Shown here one piece after another: positions 11,290 through 25,779 of a DNA stretch of 64,000 bases. The notes beneath the pieces are model-generated. The model searched no databases. It was given only the letters and a program-made list of their open reading frames with translations, and was not told the DNA's origin. The stretch is from Cyclina sinensis. Its lineage: Eukaryota; Mollusca; Bivalvia; Venerida; Veneridae. The stretch lies in assembly GCA_012932295.1 (NCBI GenBank), contig JAAONU010000001.1, forward strand, positions 51,371,134 through 51,435,133, given 5' to 3'. Within the stretch, counting starts at the first letter, position 1, and each line of letters begins with the position of its first letter. The position numbers were made by a program, and so were the translations under genes.

Positions 11290-14200
11290 ATGGGTGAAAA
11301 AGGTGGAAAGAATGATATGGACAGGGTAGGACTATTCCAAGAAATGGGATATATCACAATCAATGATAGATATAGAAAGCCTGGAAGTGGTAAGTTTCAA
11401 ATTTCATCCATTTCTTATTGTGAAAATGTTATAGGATATTATCAGTAAAATGTCCAGAGTAATAATGTACGTGTGGCTTAAGAGACTTCAGCGAACAGGT
11501 TTTATAGTATTGCTAGACGTGTTTACTGAAGCCAATCCCATATCGAAAGTCAACCAGAACTGTGACATATTTATGTCATGCTGTAATTTAATAAATTTGT
11601 GGTATCTGGACAAAATCTCTACACATATGGGTAATTCAATCTATTTTGCACACTTTAGTCTATGTTTGTGAATAAAAACGGTTTGATCGATGGAATAATA
11701 CCTCAAAGTTTATCAGCTCATTTAATTTTGTGAAATTTGCTGCCATTGCTGTCCTATCATGTGACTTGCGAGACTTTATGTTCAGGTACCTTTGCGTGGT
11801 TTTATTTCTGGACAGAACAATGGATAGATACAAAATTTATTTGTTTATCAAATGGTGTAATTTATTTGATCCAAATTTGATTGATAAGGGTGATTTTAAT
11901 CATTATTTATTTACTGTTCATAAACTGTCATAATTCTGGTAGCCTTTGCAAATGGGGTTGACCTGTAACTTTACTGTCGCGCAACGTCAAAAATCATGAA
12001 AGTGACATAAAGTTATGGAAGCCAGAACTAAATAATGTGCTGCTAATATACTTTTATCTACTGGCTGATTCTTATTATGGTGCATTTATCCTGTCTTTGA
12101 CACCTGACTTCAAAAAATGAATGGTGATTTTAGTTTAACATTGATCAGTTTTATAAATGGTAAAGTTTGAGTTGAGTTTGATCAAACTTTTCAGTATCAT
12201 TGAAAAAAGACAATATTGAAATAATCCTGATTGTATATAGTAACCAAAAATTAAGTTGTTTCAGATGATTTCAAACTTTGTTGAACGAGTAGATTTGTTA
12301 AAATAAAAAAATAATTAAATCTTTTTTCAGTTCAGTTCAATGAATCAGCCACCAAAGGCAAACAGATGCTCCCAGGTGGCCACAAAACCAGATCAGCATT
12401 ACAAGCTGGCTACTTTCAAGACAAATTTGGCCGTGTTCTAGAAGGAGAAGCATACAGTGACCCGATCAAAATACGGCGACAGACTAGATTAAAAGAAGCA
12501 CAGAGGAATATTGGAAAAGCTTTTTTACCTAGCAGTGGAGAAAAACAAATGTAAATTCCAGTATCAGTAGCATTTAAACTAAATTCTGCAATAGTATTTT
12601 CTTTACTAATCATATGTAATATGTTTACTTCTAGAATCTGAACAGGACTGGTCATCTATTGAAAGATTCAGTTTTTTAGAAGTTTGTCTATTTGTCGAAT
12701 ATTCATTTAATATTACAGTAGATTGTTATTTGTGAAAATATTTTCAGCAAATGTTCCAATTTGATTGTTTTCAATTATAGCTTGTGTAGCAGAGGTATAA
12801 CATGGCACTTCTACTTCCTTGCCTATCAATAGCTTTTATGGTGACATGGTAGAGTGTCCGCTTAGTAAATGAAGGTACCCGAGTTCAAACCCAGCTAGGG
12901 GCAGGTGGATTTTTCTGGATTTCACTTGTATAAAAACTGGTGCGATATTCCTAATACACTTGCACAACATAATATATATTATACAGTATGAAAGTACTTA
13001 ATGGAAGTGATTTTCATAGAAATTAATAAGTTTAAGAGTTGTTACATTGACATATTACAGGTCAGGCCTTGGAAATCACTACGGAACTTTAAGTGGCCCT
13101 ATCTCAGCCTTCAGTCCTGTTAGTAAACCAGGGAAGGAAAAGAAAAGTTCTGGTAAAAATGTTATAACAAACCCTGGTAAAAGAGGAACTGGCTTTGGGT
13201 AAGTATGATGTTCCTAAACATGGAACTAATAAGAAAGAGATGTTTCTCTTTGTGGTCATGCTTTCAGAATGAAGTTTTAAACATGTTTATTGACACAAAG
13301 ACTTATAAAGGTTCATAAACTGCAAGAATTTAATTGCTTTCTTATTGAAAGCTGTTGCTAAATGGAGTAAGAACACTGTATGAAAACATTAAGGAATCAT
13401 TGACCAAGTTATTTGCTAAAATAAGTGAAAGATAGCAGCAACAGCTTGTGAGGTAAGTATCAGCTATAATTTGTGAGACAAGTATACAGATATAATATAT
13501 AAGAATTTGGTTTACATGATACTTGAAGAAGTGTCTGTTATTATGAATTTTATTGCCTTTAAAGAACACTTTCTTGTTTTTCTTACCAGTCTTTAACATC
13601 TGGCTTTCAGTTATGTAGCTGTTACAATAGGGAAGTACCCCCAGTATCAAGGGGATTCCTATGATACGTACAAGGACCTAAATAGGGTTCGTGTTCAAGT
13701 TTGGTGTCTGTTGTTTGTTTGGCAACTTGTCAGCTTTTATACACAGTTTCTTGTAACAGTTTACTGTTTCAGGTGTTTCACTTGCTAGTTTATAATTGTG
13801 TTCTCTCTGTTTATATATACCATTTTATAACTGTGTTCTCTCTGTTTATATATACCATTTTATAACCTGAGAAGTTTTTTTCAAACAATTTTTAAAGCAG
13901 CGACAAAAATTAAACACAAAATTATGCCTTTCTTGAAACTACCCAGTAATGAAAATCAAATTTTAAATTATTTTTAATCTTTGTTGTTTACAGTTTGTAT
14001 CTTTTTATAGAAATCTACTGGAAAATGAAATATTTTGTTTTCTTAAAATCTGTAACATTAGGTTTGCCTTGGTATGTCTAGGTATATATATCTTCTGCAG
14101 TTGAAAAATGGTATATGTATTTTTTTGTTGGGTGTAAGGTTGAACTTAAATGCAAGTTTCTGAAAATCCAGTATGCTGCAGTGTGTTGAGAAAATGGCCT

Positions 14201-17200
14201 TGCACAACGTTTTTCTGGTCTGTTGTCAGTCTACAGATATCTGCCTTAGTTTAATTCAGCTTTTTGGCCAGAATCTTTTTGTTCAGTGGTCACCTTGCAA
14301 GAAGCTTTTAAAGAGCCTTGGCTTTAGGTTAGGTCAAGGTTACAAAATTTTCTTTTCAGTGTTAATACTTTCTGCGAAAAAACCTTGCCTGTGAAGTTTT
14401 GCCAGACATTTCTCCTGCTCTAGCTTGAAACCCTCACACTAACTATTTTATCGTAACAATTTTTGTAACACTCAGCTATGACCTCCTGAGTAAACAGTAA
14501 TTCTAGAGCTTTTGTTAAGCTGGGAAAAAAGCAGCTAAATCTCCCTGTTCCTCAAAGTTCTTTAAATTTATATGTTTCCACATTTAACTGTAAGTACCCA
14601 GCTGTTTGAAACTGCAGTCATCAGATGTGTAAACAAATTTTGTAAATTTTTTAAGCAGAAGAAAATGTGCTGAAATAGTTAAAAATGGTTTAATTATGTT
14701 TGATAATGCTGAAATTTCTTTCATCTTATTACAAGTATCTTAATTTGTAGTTTCAAAAATTCAAATACATAACACAAGTCTAAAATTTTAAAGTTCAGGT
14801 CTGTCTATTTGCAAAGTTTGGAACAGCTGGGTCTGAAGCTCAGTATAATGTTTTGCTTAGCATTTCTGTGGTTAGCCTGTATGTTTAATCAACAGCTTTG
14901 TTGGTGTTACTATTGGCTCATACCCTCCATACCAGAGTGACCGATATGATCGTGCCAGGGAACTCACAAAGGTTTGATACTCACATACACACATCATGTA
15001 CTTCAAACTTCTCTCTCTGATATTCAGTCTTACTTCAGTACTAAAAAGTAAATTAAGTAGACAGATATGTGAGAAATTTAGAAAAGGACCAACTTAATAG
15101 GTTTTTTATATGCTTTGCATAATTATGTCTGTGATTAAGTATTAAGTTGTAAGGGTGAACACTTTAAATTGTTTGGAAATTATCTCTGTTGAATAGTGGA
15201 TCAAGACCTGATGAACATGGACTTTTGATTATGAATCTGTTTATTTCACTGACATTTATCAAGTAAAAAAAATGTTGGTCTACAGATAAAAGAGAATGTT
15301 TCTGTTGTACAACCATCATTTAATTCTGTATATGCTAAAAGCACAGCAGTTGTCCAAAGACAGGGAAGTTTGAATCAGCACAACACTAACTAAAATCTTT
15401 CATTTCAAGTCTTGGTTTAATTAACATTCATGACTTCTTTTGGTACTTAAAAGTGTCTTTATACTGGCATTAGATCTTCAAGACGTGAATAATGAATATG
15501 ATTAATTTACTTATTATATTACATATTTACATATTGTAAATTAATTGGAAAATCTTTGGCTTGTAAGATCTTTCTTCTTTTCATTTACATCTACATATAT
15601 AACTATATTCTTGATAAAATCATATTGTTAAGTTAAAAAATGTTTTCAACTTTTACTATATACATGTATACAGGTTGTTATATTGATTGGAAAATATAAA
15701 CTGTGTCTTCATTTTACTTTGAAAATAATAAAACTTTATCATTTTGTAAAACAGAAAGAAATCACCTCACATAAAAATGCAACAAAAGGTGGGCCATTCA
15801 AATTGAACATGCATCCAAGAGCATATTTTGATATAAACCCATATTCGTCAGACAAGTTACCAAAACGGGGTGGATCCGCAACATTACCCTCTAAAAAAGA
15901 TGATTCTAAACCATTCAAACCAAGTTCTCCTGGTAAAAAGGTAGGTATAGCCTATACATAAAGTACTATCTCTTGTAAAAAAATTTGGAGTGTGTGAAAA
16001 TGATGACGTTTGATGATTTGATGGATGGGAATTTCTTTCCTACTTTGTTATGTGTATTTTTGTGTGTGTTAATTTCTGCCTTTATCAAGAATGGAAGCAC
16101 ATTACATGAAATTTACAGAGAAATATGTACAAACCTGTAGCTATGATATTGTTACGACTTCAGGCATACTATATTAGCTTTTGCCTTTAAAATGATGTCA
16201 GTGTTATTTTCACACCATTAGAGCACTTCCATTTCAGCGCTATTACAGAATTTGAACTTTTGGTATAAAGTGAAAAAAATATGGGTTGTCATCCTGTAAG
16301 TGAGTTTAAATATGTCTGTCCATCATACATATTTATTTGTTTGCAGCCTGGTGGTGCAAAGATTGGTACATTTGATCCTTACCCAAGTCACTCAGCTGAT
16401 CCTTATAAGGTGAAGGTTACTAGAACAATAAATGTTGTGAACAAGAGTGGAAGGACTTTTATGCCATCCCAGGGTCCAAAAACTACACCAATGGTGTCTA
16501 TCATCAACCAGAATGTTATGAAGTATGTATCTATAGTCTCTTCACACTGTTACAGTTTCACACCTAAGATACTTCCCCAAGTGTCTCTTAAGACATTAGT
16601 GCTTCTCCTTTGTAATAGGTGGGTCTGTATTGTTAAAAAGCCTATGACCTCATTAGTATGAGAGAAAACTTTTTGTCTTATAAACAGTTTATTTCTTTCA
16701 AAATGTTAACCTAGTTAATAGTTCAAATCAGCAATTTTTAAGGTAAAGCTGAACTTCTTGTGTAGCATATGCTAGTTGCACAAAATACAGCCTATGTTGG
16801 AGTTGCATATTGTCATATAACATTTTGATGTTTAAATTGCTAAGTATGACACTAGAAAAGCTTAAAAGCTTTTAGCTCAGCCGCAGCAAGAGATGATTAT
16901 TGCATGATAGTTTATCACTACTGTTTCTTCACATGTAAACATTTAACAAAGTGTCTCAAACAAGAAACACAATTTTTAATTCAGAAAAATATCCTCAATT
17001 GCCTAGAAATATTGATTGTTTTGATGTTTTTCAGTATACCTTAACACTTCTGAAACCTTTTTGATTTTTTTATAAATGGTCTTTATTTTGCTAGATGTTG
17101 ACAACAGACATTCAAAAATTTGTTTCTTTGAAATCTTAATTTACTCCAGTTATATAGCCTACAGCTTTTGTCTCTGATTTCGTTAGGAATGGTATTTGAC

Positions 17201-19867
17201 AAACTTAATACAAAATTGAAGCTGAATATCTAGTATTGTTTCTGATGTCATATACATGTATATATAGACAGGATCCCAGAGTACTTGTTAAATAAAGGTC
17301 AAGGTTACACATTAATATGTATTTACTGCATCAGTATGATGTATGGAAATATTACACTGCTTAACTCCAAATCCAGTTTTATCAAATTTCAAGACTGGTA
17401 TGATCGTTCATCAAAGTTTTCTGCAAAATATTTCTAGATGGGTTATGTTAATTTGTTGTAGGAGACTCACAGAAATGTAGCTTTATATTGACGGAAATCA
17501 ATAGTTCTGTGTATACTTACAGCTTATTCATGTGCTTCTCATTGTTATTTTTGTTATAAAGTCTACAAATTTTCTGACTATTCAAGATTTAAGTATGAAT
17601 GGGACATTTCTGTAACAGCATGAATACAAAGGTTTTATATATCTTTCTTTACTTTAATATTTATTATCTAAATACACCAAAAGGGACAAAAATAGTTGAA
17701 ATTTAAGACTTTCATGTGATGAAAAAAATTCTGAATTGTAAGAAGGATGATTTTTTTTTTATACAGTAAAGTAAAGACATGGGTGTTTAGGGGCAAAGGC
17801 CCCCAATGTAGTAACAGTTCTCAGTGCTTCACTGCAGTTCTATTTCTTATAATGATTAGGCAGCAAGCTGATATTTTAAAAGCTGTGCAAGCAAAAGCAC
17901 TGGCAGGCAGAGTATGAAAGATATAGGGGTGAGTCTGTATGTGAGAAAGTGCATGAGATGTTTAGGCTGTTTTAATTGGCCTTCACTGCCTTACTTCATT
18001 TGAACATTTATTTATTCATTTCAATATAATATTCATGGCTTACTTACTGGCTAAATTAAATTAAGTTGTGCATGCATACATAAAAAAAGAAAAAAGGGCC
18101 TAACATACCATCAAAAAGGTGCCATTTCACTTATCATTGATGTTCATTTTTTACATTTTATTAAGTTACAAAGTCTGCCTTTTGTATTCATTATTTTGTT
18201 GTCTAGCCTCTTTGAAAACAGTCTAGTATATCAAATAGTCCAACACAGAGAAAAAACTGAAAAATAGAATTTGTTTTCTTACATACTTCTACAATACTGA
18301 TTACTATTCTCAAATGAAAAAAAAAGCTGCTCAGAAGTATAACACCTTGAAAAATTACAGGACAGGCAGCCTCATCATCTACTTTAGGTGAAAAGGAAAC
18401 AGATATAAAAACAAAAACAAAACAAAAAGCAGTAAACTTGCATGCCATCATTGACTTTTTTCCAGTATCCCTGTTAATCTTAATTTACTTATTTGACTGA
18501 GCCATGACATATATAATGCAGTATTGACTTTGATGTTGCATACTGTTTTCAGAAACTGATGTGATGTGCTTTAATTGTGCAGTGTTATAAGTTAATGTGA
18601 ATTCAGTTCAATGGGAAACTTAATATTAATACTTGGCAAATAATTAGAAAATTGACATAGAACAAATGCAACGATCAGGAGTTGAATTTTTTACAGATAT
18701 ACCCCAGAAAGAATCCACAACTTGTACAAGATAGCTACCCAATGATATTGGTATACAAGTATTCTGTATGGGTGATTGTTCAGTACTATTCTGTGATTAA
18801 TCATAGAGTATTTAATGACATAGTTGATAATTTCAAGTGACTTGCAAATACTGTACTACAGTTTCTTTTCAGAAAAAAGGGCTCACTGAAATAACAAGAT
18901 TTCAGTGATGTTAAGGTCATCATGTGATTGTCATCTTTTCTAAAAAAAATTCTGCTGAAGCTTTTCATAAATGTTCAATAGTTAGAAGCCTTTATAAAAA
19001 GGTATTGGCACATTCAACCAGATTTGCCTATAAATGTTGTATATATTTTTCATTTTCCAGTTTCACTCTTTGATATGGTTTATTCTTCACTAGAACAATG
19101 ATAATGCACAAATACTAATGTTTCAGATATACCATTCATCCGTCTACATACATTTGTCAGACAGTCATAAATTCATTTTTTTCATCAGCTTCACCCTTCT
19201 GCTGTCTTAATACTTCATTTGCAAGGAACTTGTGCTTATAAATGTTTGCTTTACTTATGAGTGGTATATGTGATGACAAAATTATACATATTTGTAATTT
19301 AACTTCATACAGTTGTGGTTATCATATTTAATAACTGAACTGAGGATGTTTGTGGTTTAGAAATAGGTTATAAGGGAGTTTTTCTCATTCAGATAACACA
19401 TATTCTTTTTAAAATACTTCTAAAAATAGCTTATATTAAGATGAAACATGAAATCATTTTTTGTGGGGGATTTCTTTTTTCATGTGACTATTTTATTCCC
19501 ATTTCTTCCTTTACCAAACACACAGAATATGTATTCAATATTTCAAGCTGATTTTTTTTTCTTACATTAAAAAAACAACAAACTTCTTATTTTCGTGAAT
19601 ATTAAGAAAAGTAAATGATTTTTGTTCTTTTTAAAATGAGATAGTTGTAATTTTCATTTCTGTGATATTGTTAACACATTATCAATCATTGATTTATTTT
19701 CGCTCAATATATCTTTTCATTCTTTTAATCATAATGAACAAAATATATACAATTTATAGTTTTTAAATTGAAATGATTGAAGGTATAATAAATATTGAAA
19801 CTTCTTTTTGTGTTTCAGGAGTGTAAATCCAACCAACTACAGATCAGTGACATGTTTAACCTTCTAA
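11290..19867 (+). CDS. CFAP96: CFAP96 (C4orf47-like) cilia- and flagella-associated protein, seven exons
   Basis: The translated exons match the C4orf47/CFAP96 family along their whole length; family members are ciliary or centrosomal microtubule-associated proteins. Coding exons: 11290-11389, 12331-12550, 13061-13198, 14896-14971, 15755-15940, 16347-16522 and 19819-19867. All have GT/AG borders and join in frame to 945 nt, 314 residues plus stop, close to the vertebrate length of just over 300. Family hallmarks in order: GLFQEMGYITINDRY near residues 14-28, KQMLPGG and LQAGYF, IGKAFLPSSGEK, NPGKRGTGFG, GGPFKLNMHPRAYFDINPY, FKPSSPGKK and GTFDPYPSHSADPY. For exon 2 the acceptor at 12330 was chosen because the AG five bases later would bring a stop into frame. 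The last exon encodes only 16 residues (ending SVTCLTF) after a 3.3-kb intron. No catalytic activity is expected. Confidence 0.95.
12835..12965 (+). mobile_element. tRNA-derived SINE head in CFAP96 intron 2
   Basis: An A-box-like TGGTGACATGGTAGAGTGTCC lies at about 12839-12859, and a B-box AGTTCAAACCC at 12882-12892 with tRNA-like spacing. The sequence then continues into a non-tRNA body (tggatttttctggatttcac). No complete cloverleaf is apparent. Confidence 0.5.
13788..13868 (+). repeat. 35-bp direct duplication in CFAP96 intron 3
   Basis: The unit ttctctctgtttatatatac with its flanks occurs twice, at 13801 and 13836, with one or two differences. It is a small local tandem duplication with no implied function. 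Confidence 0.8.
16523..19818 (+). other. Long last intron of CFAP96
   Basis: This AT-rich intron runs between GTATGT and TGTTTCAG. It contains poly-A/T runs but no recognised repeat family, exon or RNA. Open frames here are short and without domains. Confidence 0.6.
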
Positions 19868-22800
19868 AAAGGCAGGACATAGTTTTTGTTCAAATTTGTT
19901 CTCTCAACTTGGAATTTAAGAAATGTTTGCCTACAAGTATCAGTGACAGAATTTTACATATACAGACTGTTCCAGCTGAATTTTTCACATATACAAACTG
20001 TATATCAGTAAAAGGAATGAAAACTCACATTTTTCACCATGTGTTGTTAATGTGGAGCTCAGAGTAAAAGAAAAATGTTTTTTTGTTTTCACTCTAGGTG
20101 TTGACCTGCACAATTAACTTGTAAAAAAAAGAAGTTTAAAAGATAATGCTTATATTTTGATATGAGACTGTTATATTTATCAAAGTTTATGCATTTTCCA
20201 TGGAATCACTTTGCAGTTTGGTCTGTTATTTTTATACGAAAGATGCTTTACAAAGGTTCATCTTCATGCTGGATCTTATACTTACAATTATTTTTGTTGT
20301 TTTAAACATTTACAGCCTCAAAATTGTTGTGTTTACTACTTGTTTTTATTCTTAAAATTGTTAAGATTTTCATTCATAACAATATTTTCCTATACTAAAT
20401 TCAGTTTATCAGCATTAAATAACTACAGATATATATAATTAGTGAAAAGCTGTTGATGAAAGAAAGATAATAATTGTATGTTCACTGCCACAGAATTCTT
20501 TGAGAAATAGATTCTCTGCTTTTGGCTATATTTTAACATAGCATTATGCCTTTTCTTTTGATTTACAGTGCTTTCCATAAAGACATAGATTGTTAAAATT
20601 CCAGTATTGAAAATAGTCAACAAATCATGACTGAGCTTTTATATAAATTTATTTCTACTGATGCCATAGTAAATGAAAGCTTTCTCCAGCCTTTATACTA
20701 CAGACTTAATTGCTAGATTTCATTCAAATTCTATCCATTAGTTTAGATAGGCACTTGCTACTTAAAAATAGTTTGAATACTTAGATGCGAGTATTAGTTT
20801 GATAGGTTTCCTGTGTTTAGATTGATTTGTTCAGATAAACAGTTCTCTCCAAAAGTACAGAACATTCCCTAGCAGCTACACAAAGACTAGTATAAACATA
20901 GTTTAATGGAACATATTAAGGCTTATGATTTATAAGTAGTGAGAGTCAGTGTCATGAAAATGAAACATGCATGTTTATAGGGAGTGTTAAAACACTCATT
21001 TATTGGAACATAATCTGTTTGATTACATGTATTTTGAAATGCAAATGTTAATTGGTAGTCTTTGAACATGTCTCCTTGAAACATGGTTTTTTACAAGCAT
21101 ACTAAAATCATATGAGGAACCATGCATGACAGTAAGTAGTGTGTTGAAACATTTTTATAGGTAATGTTTGAACATAAATGAGTCAACACAAACAACTGGA
21201 AAAATGGTGTTTGAAGAGCTTATAATTTGAAACATGCTTGTTAAAAAGCAGCTATTAAACACTTCAACTTTGAACAGTGCATGATTCCACACTATGTATT
21301 TTGATGAGTGTTATGGAACTTTTGGAGAATACTGTATTATTGAACCAACTCATCAGAAGCTAAGGCTGTGATCAACATATTTTTATGTTTAAAATGTATT
21401 TTTTATTTCTTTGTTTCCTAATTTTATTCTTTTTATGATAGTTTCTATTTGACCTAATTTGACATATCATTTTTTGTACAGGTTTGGATAAAGGTTTACT
21501 TTAGTACCATTTATGAAGTTATATCCAGTTGGAAGCTAATGTTGTATTAGCCATTAACAAGGGGCATAACTCATTTTTTAGGTTTTACTCTGTAATTCTG
21601 TGTGCATTTAAAATCATAACCATTCAGTCAGTTTGGAAAAGGTGTGTGAATGTTGCTTCTTTGAAAGACTTATGGAGATAACATTTATATTCCAGTATGA
21701 AATTGCTTCTGAAAGACCTTCTGTATCACAATGTACTGCTTTAAGTGTAATACCTCAAGAAATATGGTATCATAACCGGTTTTCTATTTCAAGATTTATA
21801 TTTTCTGGTGAACTTGTATCAAAGCCCTTTCTTAGTGTAAACTGTCATATTTTCCTGAATGAGTGACAATTTCAATGAGATACATAGAGGATATTCAAGT
21901 TTTTTCTATAAATACAGGATTTATTTTCATTGAGTGGTATGAAAATAAATATTTCACCAGTGGTGATAGCCAAATATGATAATTTTTATACCACAAGAGA
22001 CCACTTTCCAGATAGATTTCCTTCCTGTTCCTGTTCTGGATTATGTTTAAATAAATTTTCAAACACATGACATTGTATTTTTACTTACTCATAAGCAGTT
22101 TTTATTTTACTCTAGAGCTAAAGTTAGTATTATACCCCCAAAAAAGTCATGTGTATCAAATGTATTAGGCATTAATGTTTGAGAGTAAACTTGTTGTTGA
22201 ATGGCAGTGCAAGTTTAGTGTAAATACCCATTTATTGTATTGTTAAATAGTTTTCATTATAATTCTTTATGTAATTTAATTGTTAAACAATATACCTCTT
22301 GTATGCTTTCTTTTCTTTTTTGTTTTAAATGAGTTAGTTTTTTAATACTTCCTAATGTTTGTTCACCCATTTGTCTCTCTTCTGTATAAGTATAATCCTG
22401 AAATATTTTTTTCTGTAAATGAAATGGGTAGAAAATTAAAATGACTATACCTCTAACATGTGTGTTGAATAAAAATTCCAGCTTGTGTCAACAGTCATGC
22501 CCTTTTCTATAAAGCACAACTATTTATTACTGCTTGTGTGCTTATTATTGGTCCTAGTTACTCCTTTGTCAGTTGATGGAATACACCAGGAGTTGTGTTT
22601 CAGGGGTACATATTTTGAGAGAGCTTGCATCACTCCGTTTCTTTTGAGCAGTTTGATTTCTTAAAAAGAGATGTTTTCGGACCATACTGTTCCATTATGA
22701 AAAAAATATTTTGCAAGGAATTCTTTTCAGTATGCTTTTATATTAATTTGGATTTACTTATGTTGGAGTCTTTACATTGTGATATGAAATTTAAAACTAC

Positions 22801-24325
22801 TGATGAAAAAATGCCTGATGAGTGTTTACTGAAGATGTATTCTGAAAATTCCATCAAAATACTTTATTTTCTGAAACAGACAATTTTTGGATGTTTTATT
22901 CTGAAGCCTCTGTCTGGGACAATTCATTTTGACACGTTTTTGTGTCAAATAACATAGAATAGAATAGGACACACTGAAAATGGCACAAAAGTTTTGTACA
23001 GGAATTATAAATCTCTTTTTCTTCTTCTACACTAAATTGTCTAGAGGTACTTTATTATAAATGCTGATTTTGTGTACAATTCTTTGGTATCATGCCTAAG
23101 AAGTAGACCATGAAAAGTAAGGAAATAAAGCAGACAAGAAAGTCTAAGTTATAATCTTAAATACTTCCTTGTAATTATAAGATTGTAAAGTGAACAAGAA
23201 CAGTGTCTATAGCAGTTACTAGTGGTAGAAAAAAAAGTTGTGTATTTATTTTCATAATGTCTGTGCACATTTTGAGGGATGAATGCAAACAACTATCTGC
23301 TTCTTAATTTCGCAGCACTTAGAACCTTTTTGTATTCCCCCTCAATTTTATCCTGAATGCAAAAACAGCATTTACTTTGCTGAAAATTTGTAGAACTGGA
23401 GAGACTGTCTCTTAACAGAATGTTCTTCCATCACAATATGCATAATATTACTACAAAATAACATTTTAAGACGTTTCTTTTTAATGCTGTTTCTGCTACT
23501 TTGACACTTTTCCTCAAGAATAAAAGTCTGAGATTTTATTTGAAGTTATCTTCTAAATTTTTATCTTACCAAAAGAAATTTGTATCGACACCTTAGCATA
23601 GAGTAGACTGGCACTGCATGGTTTAGAATGTTTCTCCATTTTAAATGCCGTTAACAATAATAAAACTGATATCAGTACAGTGATATGGAATTTATTTACT
23701 GATTCAACTGTCTTGTTGGTATTTGTGTGAATTTGCATACCTTTTTGAAATATTAAAGGGTGAAATCTTCACCTCTGGTATTTTGTTTTGTCTTTTTTTA
23801 TACTGATATCCAACAAATATACCTTTTTATGTTTCTCTTCTGAGGTGAACTCTCTAATTAGCTTTATGTCTGTCCAATTTGCCTGGTCTATAGCAACATT
23901 ATTTGTCTACTTTTAACTTTGTGTGAGAACCATTATTCTCATTTGCCTCCTTTTTTTTTAAGTCCTCTAGTTACATTTTGTACAGGGCATAAATGGGAAT
24001 ATATTCGAGGGAATTACTTTAAACTCTTTATTATGATAGAAGACGGGGATGAAGTAAGCATAAGAACTGTAACTCCACCTTGCCTCATTTTCAGTGATCA
24101 CTATTATCAAGTTTTCTTCCATGAAATTATTTAGGAACTCGAATAATATACAATTAATGACAATAAATAGTAACAAGAGCTGTCAGTGGAGACAGCATGC
24201 ATGCTCCACTAATAAAGTATTGGTTAAAGTACTGGATAACTATTAAACAATCAATTTAATTTAAGATCTGTAGATATATAGACAAGAATCTTCTTAATGG
24301 TAGATGAAATATCACATAATATTTA
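19868..24325 (+). other. CFAP96 3' UTR and intergenic AT-rich DNA
   Basis: The stop codon at 19865-19867 is followed by AT-rich sequence with several AATAAA hexamers (for example near 21943, 22048 and 22468), so the poly(A) site cannot be chosen from sequence. The open frame at 22625-22957 looks non-coding. I recognise no other gene before the repeats at 24.3 kb. Confidence 0.45.
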
Positions 24326-24329
24326 TTAT

Positions 24330-25245
24330 TATCCCCCGCCGATGGAATAGGGAAGGGGATATTGTTTTAGGGTTGTCTGTCCATCCATCTGAATTTCGTT
24401 TCCATGCTATTTCTTGGCAACTACTGACTGGATTTCAGTGAAACCTTGTGGAAACAAGGCATGTTCCGGTTGGACCCTTCAACACAGACTTACGGCCCTT
24501 GATTAGTTATGCAGTATGTATTCAGAGTAACATTTGTTTCTGCGCTATTTCTCGGCAACTTCTTGCTGGATTTCAACAGAACTTTATCGGAACCAGCAAT
24601 ACCAAAAGGAGATGCGCATATCTATGACCATTTAACACAGAGTTATGGCCCCTGAATAGTATTTCGTTTCCGTGCTATTTCTCAGCAACTACTGAAAGGA
24701 CTTTAAGGAAACTGTGGGAACATTCAATACCAAAAGGAGATGCACATTTCCTCAGCAAGTTTTGGTTGGACCCTTCAACACAGACTTATGGCCCTTGATT
24801 AGTTATGCAGTATGTTTACAGAGTAACATTCGTTTCCACGCTATTTCTCGGCAACTTGTTACTGGACTTTAACAGAACTTTATGGGAACCATCAATACTA
24901 AAAGGAGATGTGCATTGGCATGTCTTGGTCAGACCATATAACACAGAGTTATAGCCCCTGAATAGTTTTTTGTTTCCACGGTATTTCTCTGCAACAAGTG
25001 AAAGGATTTCAACAAAACTTTGTGGGAAATTTCAATACCAAAAGGAGATGCACATATCCTTGGCTTGTTGCGATTTGACACTTCAACACAGTTATGGCCC
25101 TTGATTAGTTATTCAGTACGTGATAAAAGTAATATTTGTTTCTGCACTATTCTCGGCAACTGCTTACTGGATTTCAACGAAACTTTATGGGAACCATCAT
25201 AGCCAAAAGGAGTGTGCATATCATTGGAATGTTTCTGTTTCTCTT
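24330..25245 (+). repeat. Tandem-core repeat element, about 300-bp dimeric period
   Basis: It starts with the head tattatcccccgccgatgg and then repeats gctatttctcggcaact, accaaaaggagatg and cacagacttatggccc. Spacings of ggcaact-type landmarks (24416, 24554, 24684, 24850, 24990, 25155) vary between about 130 and 166, suggesting two monomer types with deletions. A matching 3' hairpin tail is not visible. The head resembles that of the small element at 59.94 kb (taatccccccgccggg). Confidence 0.75.
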
Positions 25246-25779
25246 AGAACAGTTCCTGCAAGTTGTTTCATGTGCTCTTGTACAAACTAATGTGAACTGC
25301 AAATGACTTGTAATAACATGCAGCTAAAATGACCAGACATTTTTGCCACCTTGTGCTTGTGGCAACAATTTCTTTCAGCCTTAGTACTGTAGGTGATCAT
25401 ATTTTTTAGTTGTAATGCAACTTTGCAAATAATCATTTTTTTATTGTTGAATTTAAATTCTAAGGCACATGACCTGTCAAAATTTTGGGAAGGATCTTAG
25501 ATGTCCATAATTCTATGAATAAATGTTCTGTAAACTTCATGTGACTTGAATCTAGGACAGGACTTAAATTAACAGATGACACCAGCAACAGCTAGATTCC
25601 TGAATCACACATGGACTACAGTCACAGACTGACTCTTATCACAAATGGATACCAGTCACTACTACTAGTATAATCTTACAGATGACCCCTAACTGCTGTT
25701 GATTTAACTGATCTAGAATTCCAGAGTAAGTGCGGTGTAATGGATTCAATCAAAATAAAAGAAAGACATCATGAAAATA

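Noticed and set aside
22625..22957. 110-codon open frame downstream of CFAP96
   Set aside because: AT-rich composition with Phe/Lys/Ile bias, no domain and no splice or promoter evidence.
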